Shown here: positions 17,309 through 25,366 of the stretch, piece after piece
Layout of the letters: each line of letters begins with the position of its first letter
How positions within the stretch are numbered: position 1 is the first letter of the stretch
DNA from: Candidatus Zixiibacteriota bacterium
GTDB lineage: Bacteria > Zixibacteria > MSB-5A5 > GN15 > FEB-12
DNA: 64,000 bases
Assembly (NCBI GenBank): GCA_035380245.1
Contig: DAOSXA010000002.1
Coordinates: 310,001-374,000 of the forward strand
Direction: 5' to 3'
Made by a program: the position numbers and the translations under genes
The notes under the pieces: generated by a model
The model's database searches: none
The model's input: the letters and a program-made list of their open reading frames with translations, nothing else
What the model was told of the DNA's origin: nothing

Positions 17309-17659
17309 CTAACCGGCCTGCACTGTTTGATATGAGTTGACCGCTTCTTCTTCGGTGTTGAAAATCTCGAAGATGTGCGACAACTGCGTTATATCAAAAA
17401 TCTCCTGGACATAGGAAGCCAGATCAGAGAGCGTCAACCGCCCTTTACGCAAACGGACTTCCTTCATGATCGATACAAGCGCCCCCAAACCGGAGCTGTT
17501 GATAAACTCCACCCGGGACAGGTTGAGATGGATCGAGGTTCGTTCTTTTTCGAACAGATTCTTGATCTCTTCTTTCAGCGTAGCACCACTGGCGAGGTCA
17601 AGACGACCACGTAGTTCCATGACACTCACTTCACCGGATTCTTTGGTAACGATCTCCAT
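17309..17659 (-). CDS. STAS-domain anti-sigma factor antagonist
   Basis: The 116-residue protein is a single STAS domain of the SpoIIAA/RsbV type. It has the phosphorylatable serine in FINSSGLGAL (family DSSGLG; here Asn replaces Asp) and the N-terminal MELRGRLDL strand. It sits between the RsbW-like kinase and the HEAT protein. In known partner-switch systems the unphosphorylated form binds the kinase and frees its target. The target here is not known; no ECF or sigma-B gene is adjacent. Confidence 0.9.
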   Translation of the reverse strand: MEIVTKESGEVSVMELRGRLDLASGATLKEEIKNLFEKERTSIHLNLSRVEFINSSGLGALVSIMKEVRLRKGRLTLSDLASYVQEIFDITQLSHIFEIFNTEEEAVNSYQTVQAG

Positions 17660-17681
17660 TACATCCTCCGTCTCTCATCGT

Positions 17682-18119
17682 TTATTCGCATATTTCTTTC
17701 ATTTTCTCACTTATATCCAAACTCACCGATACAATGAGTCCGCCATGTTCAGCTTCGGCGAACTCAACGTTACTGGCACAATGGCATACGATATCGATCC
17801 CACGGCCTCCTTCGGACATCGAATCGGCCTGTGGACGCCGTTGGATACGTTCAAGGCCGCCATGCCCTTGATCAATTATATCGGCCGTAATGCGCTCCTC
17901 ATTAATAGCGAACCTGACTTCAATCTTGCGATTTGCATCTGATTTGTTGCCGTGGATCACGGCATTGGTGAACACTTCCGAGACAATTAAGAGGAACCGC
18001 CGCGTAGTGGTATCGTCGACTCCGGCTGCCTCCAGGCGTTCGGTAAGAACCTGGACAAGCTCTCGCTCAGCTTCTAAAGTTGATGGATATGTGAATCGCT
18101 CTATCACGGAATCACTCAA
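17682..18119 (-). CDS. RsbW-like serine kinase / anti-sigma factor
   Basis: The 145-residue protein is a stand-alone HATPase of the RsbW/SpoIIAB family. It has the N-box VSEVFTNAVIHGNK, D-box IIDQGHGG and the glycine box EGGRGIDIV. It would phosphorylate the STAS partner encoded next. Its start overlaps the PP2C stop by eight bases, so phosphatase, kinase and antagonist form a complete partner-switching trio. Confidence 0.91.
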   Translation of the reverse strand: MSDSVIERFTYPSTLEAERELVQVLTERLEAAGVDDTTTRRFLLIVSEVFTNAVIHGNKSDANRKIEVRFAINEERITADIIDQGHGGLERIQRRPQADSMSEGGRGIDIVCHCASNVEFAEAEHGGLIVSVSLDISEKMKEICE

Positions 18120-19452
18120 CCTTCGTCAACAGAATAGTGAAATCATCATGGCTGTCCTCCGTCGAGCCTTCCTGAAACTTATCAACCCATTCTTTAACTC
18201 TCAGGCAGAACTCCTTGGGCGCCAACATGCCTTCGACTACGAATACTTGCTCCGCCCGCTCTCGGCCGAATAAATTGCCGTCGGAATCTTCAGCTTCAGT
18301 CAACCCATCGGTAAACAAGAAAAGCCTGTCACCCGGTCTGAGCGGCCTCCGTCCCTGGACAAATTTAAGCCCTTCAAACTGCCCCACGATCGGTCCCCCC
18401 TCGGCTAATTGCACCACTGTACGATCCTGCGAATCCCAGAATAGGCCAGGCAAATGTCCGGCATTGCAAAAATCCAGATAGCCCTGTTCGAAATCGAACT
18501 TGGCAAAGAAAAGAGTCGCAAACATTTCCCGCTCACGAACGATTTCTCGAACCAGCAGATCATTGAGGGTTGCCGCCAGATCCGAGACCGAGATGTCGGG
18601 ACGGTGATATAGCGTCGACTTGATAATACCCGAAGCGGCCGACATGATCAGAGCCGCCGGGACGCCTTTGTTTGAGACATCACCGATCACCACCAGGTAC
18701 TGCCGCTCGGCGATCTTGATTACATCGTAAAAATCACCACCGACTTCACGCGCCGGGAAATAGGCCGCTCCGATCTCCAGACCCGGTAACTTCTCGAATC
18801 CGCGCGGCAGAATCGTTTCTTGAATTTGCCCGGCTATCGCCATTTCCTGCTTGATCTTCTGTTGCTTCAGGCGCTCTTTCATCAGCCGCGAATTATCGAT
18901 TGCCACAGCTAAGAAATCTAGCAACATCTCCAGGCCGGAGCGATCGGCAACGGTGAATCCACCCTCTCCTCTCTTGTTGATAATCATTATCACCCCCAGG
19001 GATGCTTTCTGGGTGCGGATGGGCAGACAAATAATCTCATTGATCCGGGTGCCGTTATCGTCGACGATCCCGACCTCGTTTAAAACCACTATCTCTTTAT
19101 TGGCATGGCAATAAGTAGGAAGATCCTGCTGATCGACATATTTGAGACTTCGGGCAAAAGTCTCATCGACCCCCCAGGCTACTTCCATGGTTAACTCCCC
19201 GTTCTTTTCGAGCATGATCAGGCCGACTTCACCCTGGACCAGACGAACCGCCATATCCATAACGAGAGGCAGGACGGTATTCAGATCGAGCACCGAAGTA
19301 ATCGCGGCTCCCATCGTGGCCAGGTCGGCGAGTTGATTACGAGTGATTTCAAGTTCTCGTTCCAACTCGCGGCAGGTCACGGATGTATTGGTCGTAATTC
19401 CGTCCATATCGGTATTTATCGGCCGACCAGGCCGATTTCTTACCGATTTCAC
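18112..19452 (-). CDS. GAF-PP2C (SpoIIE/RsbU-type) serine phosphatase
   Basis: The 446-residue protein has an N-terminal coiled coil (about 28-50), a GAF sensor domain (about 50-205) and a PP2C SpoIIE phosphatase domain. The phosphatase shows VGGDFYDVI, GDVSNKGVPAALIM, LFLFTDGLTEAED and DDFTILL metal-binding motifs. It should dephosphorylate the STAS protein encoded two genes on. It has no membrane segment, so the signal sensed by GAF is cytoplasmic. It follows der by about 27 bases and may be read from the same transcript. Confidence 0.93.
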   Translation of the reverse strand: MKSVRNRPGRPINTDMDGITTNTSVTCRELERELEITRNQLADLATMGAAITSVLDLNTVLPLVMDMAVRLVQGEVGLIMLEKNGELTMEVAWGVDETFARSLKYVDQQDLPTYCHANKEIVVLNEVGIVDDNGTRINEIICLPIRTQKASLGVIMIINKRGEGGFTVADRSGLEMLLDFLAVAIDNSRLMKERLKQQKIKQEMAIAGQIQETILPRGFEKLPGLEIGAAYFPAREVGGDFYDVIKIAERQYLVVIGDVSNKGVPAALIMSAASGIIKSTLYHRPDISVSDLAATLNDLLVREIVREREMFATLFFAKFDFEQGYLDFCNAGHLPGLFWDSQDRTVVQLAEGGPIVGQFEGLKFVQGRRPLRPGDRLFLFTDGLTEAEDSDGNLFGRERAEQVFVVEGMLAPKEFCLRVKEWVDKFQEGSTEDSHDDFTILLTKVE

Positions 19453-19479
19453 CGGATACGGCGATTGTAAACAGTGGGA

Positions 19480-20790
19480 TTATCTACGGAATTTGAGTCG
19501 GATCGGCACGCCGGCAAAGCCGTAAGTCTGCCGCAATTGGTTGGTCAGATAGCCGATATATGATTTATCGATAAGCTCCGGGTGATTTACGAAAAACACG
19601 AAAGTTGGGGGTTCTATCTCACTCTGAGTAAGATACCTGATTTTAATATATTTCCCACGGCGTGCCGGCGGGTGTTTACGTTCGATTGTCCGCTCCAAAA
19701 ACTCGTTCAGATCAGGCGTTGAGATACGTTTACGGTTCTCTTCGTACACCTGCCGCACCAGCGTCAACACTTTCGGCACACGTTGGCCGGTCAGCGCTGA
19801 AATGTAGATAACGGGTAAAAAAGCAACACGGGCCAGCACATCGGTTATTTCTCGGGTGAATCCATCGGCCGTATTGCTGTCCTTCTCAATCAGATCCCAC
19901 TTGTTCACCGCCAGCACGGCCGGGCGACGAGCCGTTACGACCTGTTCGAGCACTTTTTGATCCTGAGCGGTTACACCGTCCTTGGCATCGATCAACACGA
20001 TCGCGACATTGCAGTTATCGATCGCTTTGGAAGCCCGAAGCGTGGTGTAAAACTCGATATCTTCATATACTCGGAATTTTTTACGCAATCCGGCGGTATC
20101 GACCAAAATATACTTCTGACCGTCATGTTCGAACGGCGTATCGACCGAATCCCTGGTCGTACCCGCCACAGGTGACACGATATGCCGCTCCCGACCGATC
20201 AGTTTATTGATAAACGATGACTTGCCCACATTGGGACGACCAACCAGGGCAACTCGGATAACATCCGCTTCCTCGGTCGGCTCCGCTTCCGGCTCCGGCA
20301 ACAAAGCCACAAGCGCATCGAGTAACTCGCCCATCCCGCGTCCGGCTGTTACCGAGACAGCCATCGGCTCCCCCATCCCTAACTTGAGAAATTCGAAGCG
20401 ATCGCGTTCGAATTCTTCGTTATCGGATTTGTTAGCCGTCAACAGGCAACTCTTCCCGGATCGATTCAAAGACCGGGCAATAGCCAGATCGGTCGGGTCC
20501 ACTCCGACCTGAGCATCGACCACGAACAACACGACATCGGACTCTTCAATGGCGATATTGGCGTGGTTGACAATCTGCGACTCCATCGCATCGGGACGAG
20601 CGTCCACTATTCCCCCGGTGTCGACCAGTCGAAATTGCCGTCCCGCCCATTCGGCAACGGCGTAGTTGCGATCACGCGTCACGCCCGGTTGTTCCGCCAC
20701 TACCGCAAGTCGCTTTTGAAGAATACGGTTGAACAGCGATGATTTGCCGACATTGGGTCGGCCCACAATGGCAACTGTCGGGATGCTCAT
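19480..20790 (-). CDS. der: Ribosome-assembly GTPase Der (EngA)
   Basis: Der is an essential two-G-domain GTPase of 50S ribosome maturation. The 436-residue protein shows G1 motifs GRPNVGKSSLF and GRPNVGKSSFI, DTGG and DTAG switches, NKSD and NKWD base-recognition motifs, and a C-terminal KH-like domain ending GVPIRLKFRR. The start overlaps the stop of the PDZ/radical-SAM gene (ATGA). Length and motifs are fully typical. Confidence 0.97.
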   Translation of the reverse strand: MSIPTVAIVGRPNVGKSSLFNRILQKRLAVVAEQPGVTRDRNYAVAEWAGRQFRLVDTGGIVDARPDAMESQIVNHANIAIEESDVVLFVVDAQVGVDPTDLAIARSLNRSGKSCLLTANKSDNEEFERDRFEFLKLGMGEPMAVSVTAGRGMGELLDALVALLPEPEAEPTEEADVIRVALVGRPNVGKSSFINKLIGRERHIVSPVAGTTRDSVDTPFEHDGQKYILVDTAGLRKKFRVYEDIEFYTTLRASKAIDNCNVAIVLIDAKDGVTAQDQKVLEQVVTARRPAVLAVNKWDLIEKDSNTADGFTREITDVLARVAFLPVIYISALTGQRVPKVLTLVRQVYEENRKRISTPDLNEFLERTIERKHPPARRGKYIKIRYLTQSEIEPPTFVFFVNHPELIDKSYIGYLTNQLRQTYGFAGVPIRLKFRR

Positions 20791-22073
20791 GAATACACCT
20801 CAAGCAGAGTATCGACCAAATCGTAACTCCCCACCAGCACCGGACGGTTCACCTGGCGGGCAAATTCATCAAGAGAGAGATCATCCAGAAAAAGATCGTC
20901 ATGGTTCAGACAATTGGGTGGAAGAACCACGGTGTCCTGTTTCCGGGTATTTTTCTTAATTGCCTTGACCAGATCCTGTCCGGTAAGAAGGCCCGAAACT
21001 GTTACCGATTGACCCCAGAAATCGTTTGCCACCGGTCGAACAACAACCTCCAGCCCGAGCTTATCTCGCAGAAACGGCTCGATCTGCCCTTTCATAAAAC
21101 TTCCGGCCGATTGCCCTGTCAGCAACACCGCCCGCTTACCGGATTTTATCTTTTTCAACGTATTACGACGACGGTTGAAGTCGGTTATGAATTGCCGCGC
21201 CATCCCCACGCCGTTCTCGAACTGCGGCATCTCTTCATAGGATGACAACGACGGTAATTGCCTTCCAGCGACAATATAGAACTCATCCGCCGCCCAGACA
21301 AACCGACTACCGATCTTTTTGATGTTTACTCGCTGCATCTTCTCGATGAACTCCACCACTTCGCTGGCCTCCTCAGGGGTATGTAACCGGAGCTTGGGAA
21401 GATGTTCGCGATAGCGAGTCAGACCAACCGGTACTACCGCCAGCGATGAAACTCCCGGAAACAGCGGTGTCAGATCCTCAATCGTTTTCTTTAACGCCGG
21501 GCCGTTGTTCAGATCGGGACACAACACTACCTGGGTATGGACGGTGATGCCGTTTTCTACCAGAAACCGTAAATGAGGCAGAATCGGAGTCAGTTTCTCG
21601 TTACGCAGCATACAGCGACGCAGACGATCGTCGGTGGTATGAACTGAAATATAGATAGGAGAGAGCCGTTGTTCTACAATTCGTTGAAGGTCTTCCTCGG
21701 TGATATTTGACAGCGTAATGAAATTCCCATGAGTGAAGGAGAGCCGAAAATCTTCATCTTTTACATATAATGCCCGACGCATCCCCTTCGGCTGTTGATG
21801 GATAAAGCAAAATACGCAGTTACATTTACAACGCTTGATCTTATCATCTTCGAACGTGATTCCGAGAGAACCGGGATAAAGCTCGTTGAAACTATAATCG
21901 AGACGATGGCCGTGGGCGTCATCGAACACCAGTTCGAGTCGTTCATCGGACGACTTGAACTGAAAGTCCAGATTATCAACCACCTCTCGCCCGTTGATTG
22001 CAATCAGCCGGTATCCCGGACGAATCTGCCCGAACAACGGAGAGTCGGGGTCTACGGCTCTAATCTTCAGCAT
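20787..22073 (-). CDS. PDZ / radical SAM DUF512 protein
   Basis: The 428-residue protein has an N-terminal PDZ-like domain (SPLFGQIRPGYRLIAINGREV). A radical-SAM type cluster motif follows: CKCNCVFC, which contains CX3CX2C. The C-terminal DUF512 domain includes LTGQSAGSFMKGQIEPFL. This domain set is often found beside der (YphC-type locus), as here with a four-base overlap. The biochemical role is not established in the family as far as I know. It is the first protein gene after tRNA-Gly on this strand. Confidence 0.9.
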   Translation of the reverse strand: MLKIRAVDPDSPLFGQIRPGYRLIAINGREVVDNLDFQFKSSDERLELVFDDAHGHRLDYSFNELYPGSLGITFEDDKIKRCKCNCVFCFIHQQPKGMRRALYVKDEDFRLSFTHGNFITLSNITEEDLQRIVEQRLSPIYISVHTTDDRLRRCMLRNEKLTPILPHLRFLVENGITVHTQVVLCPDLNNGPALKKTIEDLTPLFPGVSSLAVVPVGLTRYREHLPKLRLHTPEEASEVVEFIEKMQRVNIKKIGSRFVWAADEFYIVAGRQLPSLSSYEEMPQFENGVGMARQFITDFNRRRNTLKKIKSGKRAVLLTGQSAGSFMKGQIEPFLRDKLGLEVVVRPVANDFWGQSVTVSGLLTGQDLVKAIKKNTRKQDTVVLPPNCLNHDDLFLDDLSLDEFARQVNRPVLVGSYDLVDTLLEVYS

Positions 22074-22091
22074 TTTCTACCCATAAAAAAG

Positions 22092-22163
22092 AGCGGGCGA
22101 TGGGGCTCGAACCCACGACGTCCAGCTTGGGAAGCTGACATTCTACCACTGAATTACGCCCGC
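22092..22163 (-). tRNA. tRNA-Gly (CCC)
   Basis: A 72-base cloverleaf is visible on the minus strand: acceptor GCGGGCG/CGCCCGC, D arm ATTC-AGTGGTA-GAAT, anticodon arm TCAGC-TTCCCAA-GCTGG with anticodon CCC, and T arm GTGGG-TTCGAGC-CCCAT. CCA is not encoded. A run of six T follows two bases after the 3' end and probably ends transcription. Confidence 0.96.
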
Positions 22164-22326
22164 TTGAATCTCTGTTCAGCGCCGTAAAGGTAGTCTTCGC
22201 CCGGTCGCTTGTCAAGAACGACAATTTGGGACGGGGATCATAAGCCGGATTTTGGCCAACGTCCGGTGCCAATTAGGCTGTAGGCGGGCCCCCTTCGAAT
22301 CCACCCTTGACATACCCCGGTAATTG

Positions 22327-22382
22327 CAGGTCGAAATCCCCTTGTCGCCGAAGGCGACACGCGAAGCGAGGTTTCGACAATA
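22327..22382. repeat. Palindromic intergenic repeat, GTCGAAA type (copy 1)
   Basis: An imperfect palindrome with outer arms GTCGAAA/TTTCGAC, an inner hairpin GTCGCC-GAA-GGCGAC and CGCGAAGCG. The same sequence in inverse orientation occurs at 62032-62085. It fills the gap between tRNA-Gly and tatC. The rest of 22164-22440 shows no gene I can support. Confidence 0.75.
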
Positions 22383-22446
22383 CGAATCGTTGTTATCGTC
22401 ACAGATCGGGGTCCGGATTGAGCGAGGGCATCGCTCCCCCGCCCGG

Positions 22447-23193
22447 TTAGTCCTTCTTCTTGGGATAAGTAACTCGAGCTACGATAATCGAGACTTCGTA
22501 GAGCAAATAGACCGGTCCGGCCAGCAGAAGCTGTGTGAACACATCCGGGGGAGTTAGAATAGCCCCAATAATCAAAATGCCGACAATTGCATAGCGTCTG
22601 GCTTTAGCCAGCGCCTGCGGTGAGACAATTCCCATCTTCGCCAGTACATAGGCTGCCACCGGCAATTCGAATCCCAGTCCGAAAGCAACCAGCAACATCC
22701 CGGCAAAACTGATATAGCTGCTGACGGTAATAATCGGACTGAGCAAATCATCACCGAAACCGATCAGGAACTTCAGAGCAATCGGGAGTACCCCGTAATA
22801 GCAGAAAGCAGCTCCTACGATAAAAAGCACCGTCGAGCTGAACACCAGAGGCAGAATCATCGCTTTCTCCCGCTTGTACAGGCCGGGCGAAACAAAAGCC
22901 CAGAGCTGATAGAAAATAATCGGGAGAGCAGCAAAAAGACCGACGATTAGCGAAACCTTCAGATAGGCGTAAAACGAACCGGTCACCTCGGTGAAATGCA
23001 ATTTAACATTGCCCAGCGGAGCGATTATGAAGCGGAATAATTCGTTGGAGAAATAGAACGACGCCATAGCCATTACGATAATGGCCGCCAGTGATTTAAG
23101 AATACGCCAACGCAATTCCTCGAGATGATCCAGGAAGGGCATTCCGGATCCTGACGATTCCTCGTTATTCTTTTTCTCCACAGGATAAGTCAT
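22447..23193 (-). CDS. tatC: Twin-arginine translocase subunit TatC
   Basis: TatC is the receptor for twin-arginine signal peptides in the inner membrane. The 248-residue protein has the N-terminal motif MPFLDHLEELRWRIL (residues 19-33) and six membrane segments. The conserved region FVSPGLYKREK lies in the first periplasmic/cytoplasmic loop area. No tatA or tatB gene is in the window, so the system is split. A short charged N-terminal extension of 18 residues precedes the motif. Confidence 0.96.
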   Translation of the reverse strand: MTYPVEKKNNEESSGSGMPFLDHLEELRWRILKSLAAIIVMAMASFYFSNELFRFIIAPLGNVKLHFTEVTGSFYAYLKVSLIVGLFAALPIIFYQLWAFVSPGLYKREKAMILPLVFSSTVLFIVGAAFCYYGVLPIALKFLIGFGDDLLSPIITVSSYISFAGMLLVAFGLGFELPVAAYVLAKMGIVSPQALAKARRYAIVGILIIGAILTPPDVFTQLLLAGPVYLLYEVSIIVARVTYPKKKD

Positions 23194-23315
23194 AGTCCAT
23201 AAGAAAGACCAAACCTCACCGGAAAGTCAATATGAGATTATCTCGTTGCACGTTATGGGCGTCCACGACTTCGCCGCAAAGCCTTTCAATGACCGATACT
23301 TCCGTCCCGTTAAAC

Positions 23316-23372
23316 GTAGGTCGGCGTTCCGGAATGAGCGTGGGCAGCGTCCTGCTCACGCAGAAACCCGAC
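23316..23372. repeat. Palindromic repeat, GTAGGTCGG...CCGAC type (copy 1)
   Basis: About 57 bases running from GTAGGTCGGCGTTCCGGA to CAGAAACCCGAC, an imperfect hairpin with GTCGG/CCGAC ends. Related copies are at 25218-25273 and 32617-32673. It lies in the tatC-nrdR gap (23194-23444), which otherwise holds no visible gene. Confidence 0.75.
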
Positions 23373-23444
23373 ACGATCCGTTTCGTTGATAATGTCCCTG
23401 ATTTACGTCTTTGCGAAGAGCACAGCGACGAAGCAATCTCTCCC

Positions 23445-23894
23445 CTACTCCAGCAGCTTTTTCATTTCATCGAGGAATTCAGATTTGTCTTTGAACTTGC
23501 GGTAAACGGAAGCAAAACGTACATAGGCGATCTCATCCAGCTCGCGAAGTTGTTCCATGACGATCTCGCCGATCTGCTTGGAAGTCACCTCACTCCCTGA
23601 GAGGGTGTGCAAAGCCGCCTCGACCTGTTCGGTAATCGACTCCATTTGCTTGGATGAAACCGGCCGTTTGTTGCAGGCCAGCTTGATCCCATGGAGGATC
23701 TTGCGGCGGTCAAACGCCTCGCGGCGGCCGTCACTTTTAAGTACGGACAGCGAAACCTGCTCGACATACTCGTAGGTGGTGAATCGTTCGTTACATTTGA
23801 GGCATTGCCGACGACGCCTGACGGCATGGCCATCCTGAGAGGGACGACTGTCAACCACCCGATCCTCTTCATGTCCACAATGCGGGCATTTCAT
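23445..23894 (-). CDS. nrdR: Transcriptional repressor NrdR
   Basis: NrdR represses ribonucleotide reductase genes by sensing ATP/dATP. The 149-residue protein has the N-terminal zinc ribbon (CPHCG ... CLKCNERFTTYE with VDSRPSQDG between) and an ATP-cone domain (VLKSDGRREAFDRRKI). Length and motifs are standard. No nrd gene is in the window, so its targets lie elsewhere. Confidence 0.97.
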   Translation of the reverse strand: MKCPHCGHEEDRVVDSRPSQDGHAVRRRRQCLKCNERFTTYEYVEQVSLSVLKSDGRREAFDRRKILHGIKLACNKRPVSSKQMESITEQVEAALHTLSGSEVTSKQIGEIVMEQLRELDEIAYVRFASVYRKFKDKSEFLDEMKKLLE

Positions 23895-23910
23895 AGGGTG
23901 TCGTTACTCC

Positions 23911-24228
23911 CTACTCCACCTCTCGCTCGATCCATTCGAGGTATTCTTCAAGCCCCTCGGTGATGGTTATCGCGACACATTCCGGCAACTCGTACGGATG
24001 GTTCTCGGCGACATATTCCTCCAGCGCCTCCATCCGGTCTGCCGAGGTCTTGCACAACAGCAACGCCTCGGAGTCGGTCAGCACCTCTCCCTCCCAGCGA
24101 TAAAACGACTCCATCTTCGGAATGATGTTCACGCAGGCTGCCAGTCGTTCCTCGACCAGCGCCCGGGCGAACTTCGAAGCCTCGTCGCGCGGGATAGAGA
24201 TATAGACGATACGGGTATGGTCGTTCAC
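23911..24228 (-). CDS. cutA: Divalent-cation tolerance protein CutA
   Basis: This 105-residue protein matches the trimeric CutA family: the N-terminal IVYISIPRDEASKFARALVEERLAACVNI and later FYRWEGEV and LLCKTSADR segments. The biological role is still debated (copper tolerance or protein interaction). It overlaps the next upstream gene stop by four bases (24225-24228), so the two are coupled. Confidence 0.94.
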   Translation of the reverse strand: MNDHTRIVYISIPRDEASKFARALVEERLAACVNIIPKMESFYRWEGEVLTDSEALLLCKTSADRMEALEEYVAENHPYELPECVAITITEGLEEYLEWIEREVE

Positions 24229-24539
24229 TTGCTCACCTCTCGTTTGAGACGTTTTTCGATCGACGCGATCTTGCCGGTCAGGCGGCCTTTGACCCCTTTG
24301 CGGTCATCGATCGTAATACTGATATATATACGGCTGTGATTGCGCCGCAACGCCAGCCGGGCTTTGTTGATCGTTGCCATGACGGGTTCCCAGGCCCCCT
24401 CAATCGTGGTCGACATCGGCCCTAACTTATACGGCAACCCGCTGCGGTCGATAATGTCGATCACCTTTGCCACATCGGCTGAAGCCGAGCCGGTCGCACT
24501 CGTCTTGGTGGTCGGAAACATCGTAATTTGAAACAGCAT
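24225..24539 (-). CDS. Thiamine-binding (MTH1187/YkoF-like) protein
   Basis: The start is the ATG at 24539, preceded by a strong AAAGGAGGAG site; a longer frame has no such site. The 104-residue protein begins MLFQITMFPTTKTS and includes GLPYKLGPMSTTIEGAWEPVMATINKA. This corresponds to the small alpha/beta fold of the MTH1187/YqgV family, some members of which bind thiamine. There is no adjacent thiamine biosynthesis gene, so the ligand is inferred from the family only. It is coupled with cutA. Confidence 0.85.
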   Translation of the reverse strand: MLFQITMFPTTKTSATGSASADVAKVIDIIDRSGLPYKLGPMSTTIEGAWEPVMATINKARLALRRNHSRIYISITIDDRKGVKGRLTGKIASIEKRLKREVSK

Positions 24540-24731
24540 CGTTCGTTCTCCTCCTTTCGGGAGTGAATCGTACGGCGGCAATATAGAGCGTCCCCTTGCT
24601 CGGGGCAAGCGACAGTGACGAGAAAAGGTGACTGTTCCGACGAATTCGTCCGGTGGCCCACCCGTCCACGGGTGGGATTAAAATCATATCTACTTGTACA
24701 ACCGCGGCGCCTTTCATATATGACTCCGGTA

Positions 24732-25113
24732 AATAACTCGCGAATAATCCAACCATGTTGGTGGGCGGCAGACGTCTCGTCTGCCCCTGCAGCACCACCT
24801 CCCGGAATACGTCCTTCCCGGCAGACTTTGTGTCTTATCCTTTGCAACCGCGGAATCTGTCCTCTCTGAATCCTGCAAAATAACTCGCGAAGAATCCAAC
24901 CGCGTTGGTGGGCGGCAGACGTCTCGTCTGCCCCTGCAGCACCACCTCCCGGAATACGTCCTTCCCGGCAGACTTTGTGTCTTATCCTTTGCAACCGCGG
25001 AATCTGTCCTCTCTGAATCCTGCAAAATAACTCGCGAAGAATCCAACCGTGTTGGTGGGCGGCAGACGTCTCGTCTGCCCCTCCAGCACCACCTCCCGGA
25101 ATACGTCCTTCCC
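24732..25113. repeat. 147-bp tandem repeat (2.6 copies)
   Basis: Three nearly identical units begin at 24732, 24879 and 25026; the third is cut short at 25113. Each unit contains the perfect hairpin GGCAGACG-TCT-CGTCTGCC. Because 147 is divisible by three, an open frame runs through the array, but it lacks gene features. The whole gap 24540-25290 has no supported gene; besides this array it holds a short GGGTGGCC-type hairpin near 24651-24678 and a GTAGGTCGG repeat. Confidence 0.95.
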
Positions 25114-25217
25114 CGCGAAAGAGGTTGTTGAGAAACCTCATCTGCGACTGAGACAAGCCCTCCTGCTACTATATGTTAGAGCTCTTCAACACGTACCCCA
25201 AACATACCCTGTTTATT

Positions 25218-25273
25218 GTAGGTCGGCGTTCCGGAGTGAGTGTGGGCAACACCCCGCGAACGAAGAAACCCGA
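25218..25273. repeat. Palindromic repeat, GTAGGTCGG type (copy 2)
   Basis: Runs from GTAGGTCGGCGTTCCGGAGTG to AAACCCGAT. Same family as 23316-23372 and 32617-32673, with compensating changes in the inner arms (GAGTGTGGG / CCCCGCG). Confidence 0.72.
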
Positions 25274-25296
25274 TGCTTGCAAATCATCCGAGGACA

Positions 25297-25331
25297 TAAA
25301 AATGGCGTCAGGCAGAAATACCTGACGCCAT
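25297..25331 (-). terminator. Intrinsic terminator of glyA
   Basis: An 11-base-pair stem ATGGCGTCAGG/CCTGACGCCAT with a loop of about eight bases, followed on the minus strand by TTTTAT, located 36 bases after the glyA stop. Confidence 0.92.
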
Positions 25332-25366
25332 ACAACCTAGATATTTAAACCCGAACGGTCGGGATC

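Noticed and set aside
22250..22275. A possible sigma-54 promoter (TGGCACCGGACGTTGG) before tRNA-Gly
   Set aside because: The -24 half fits but the -12 half lacks the GC doublet at the right position.
24461..25156. A 231-codon open frame across the 147-bp tandem array
   Set aside because: It exists because 147 is divisible by three; it has no ribosome site, repeats its own peptide and is composed of hairpin DNA.
24600..25290. CRISPR array
   Set aside because: The units are 147 bp, adjacent without unique spacers; no cas genes are in the window.
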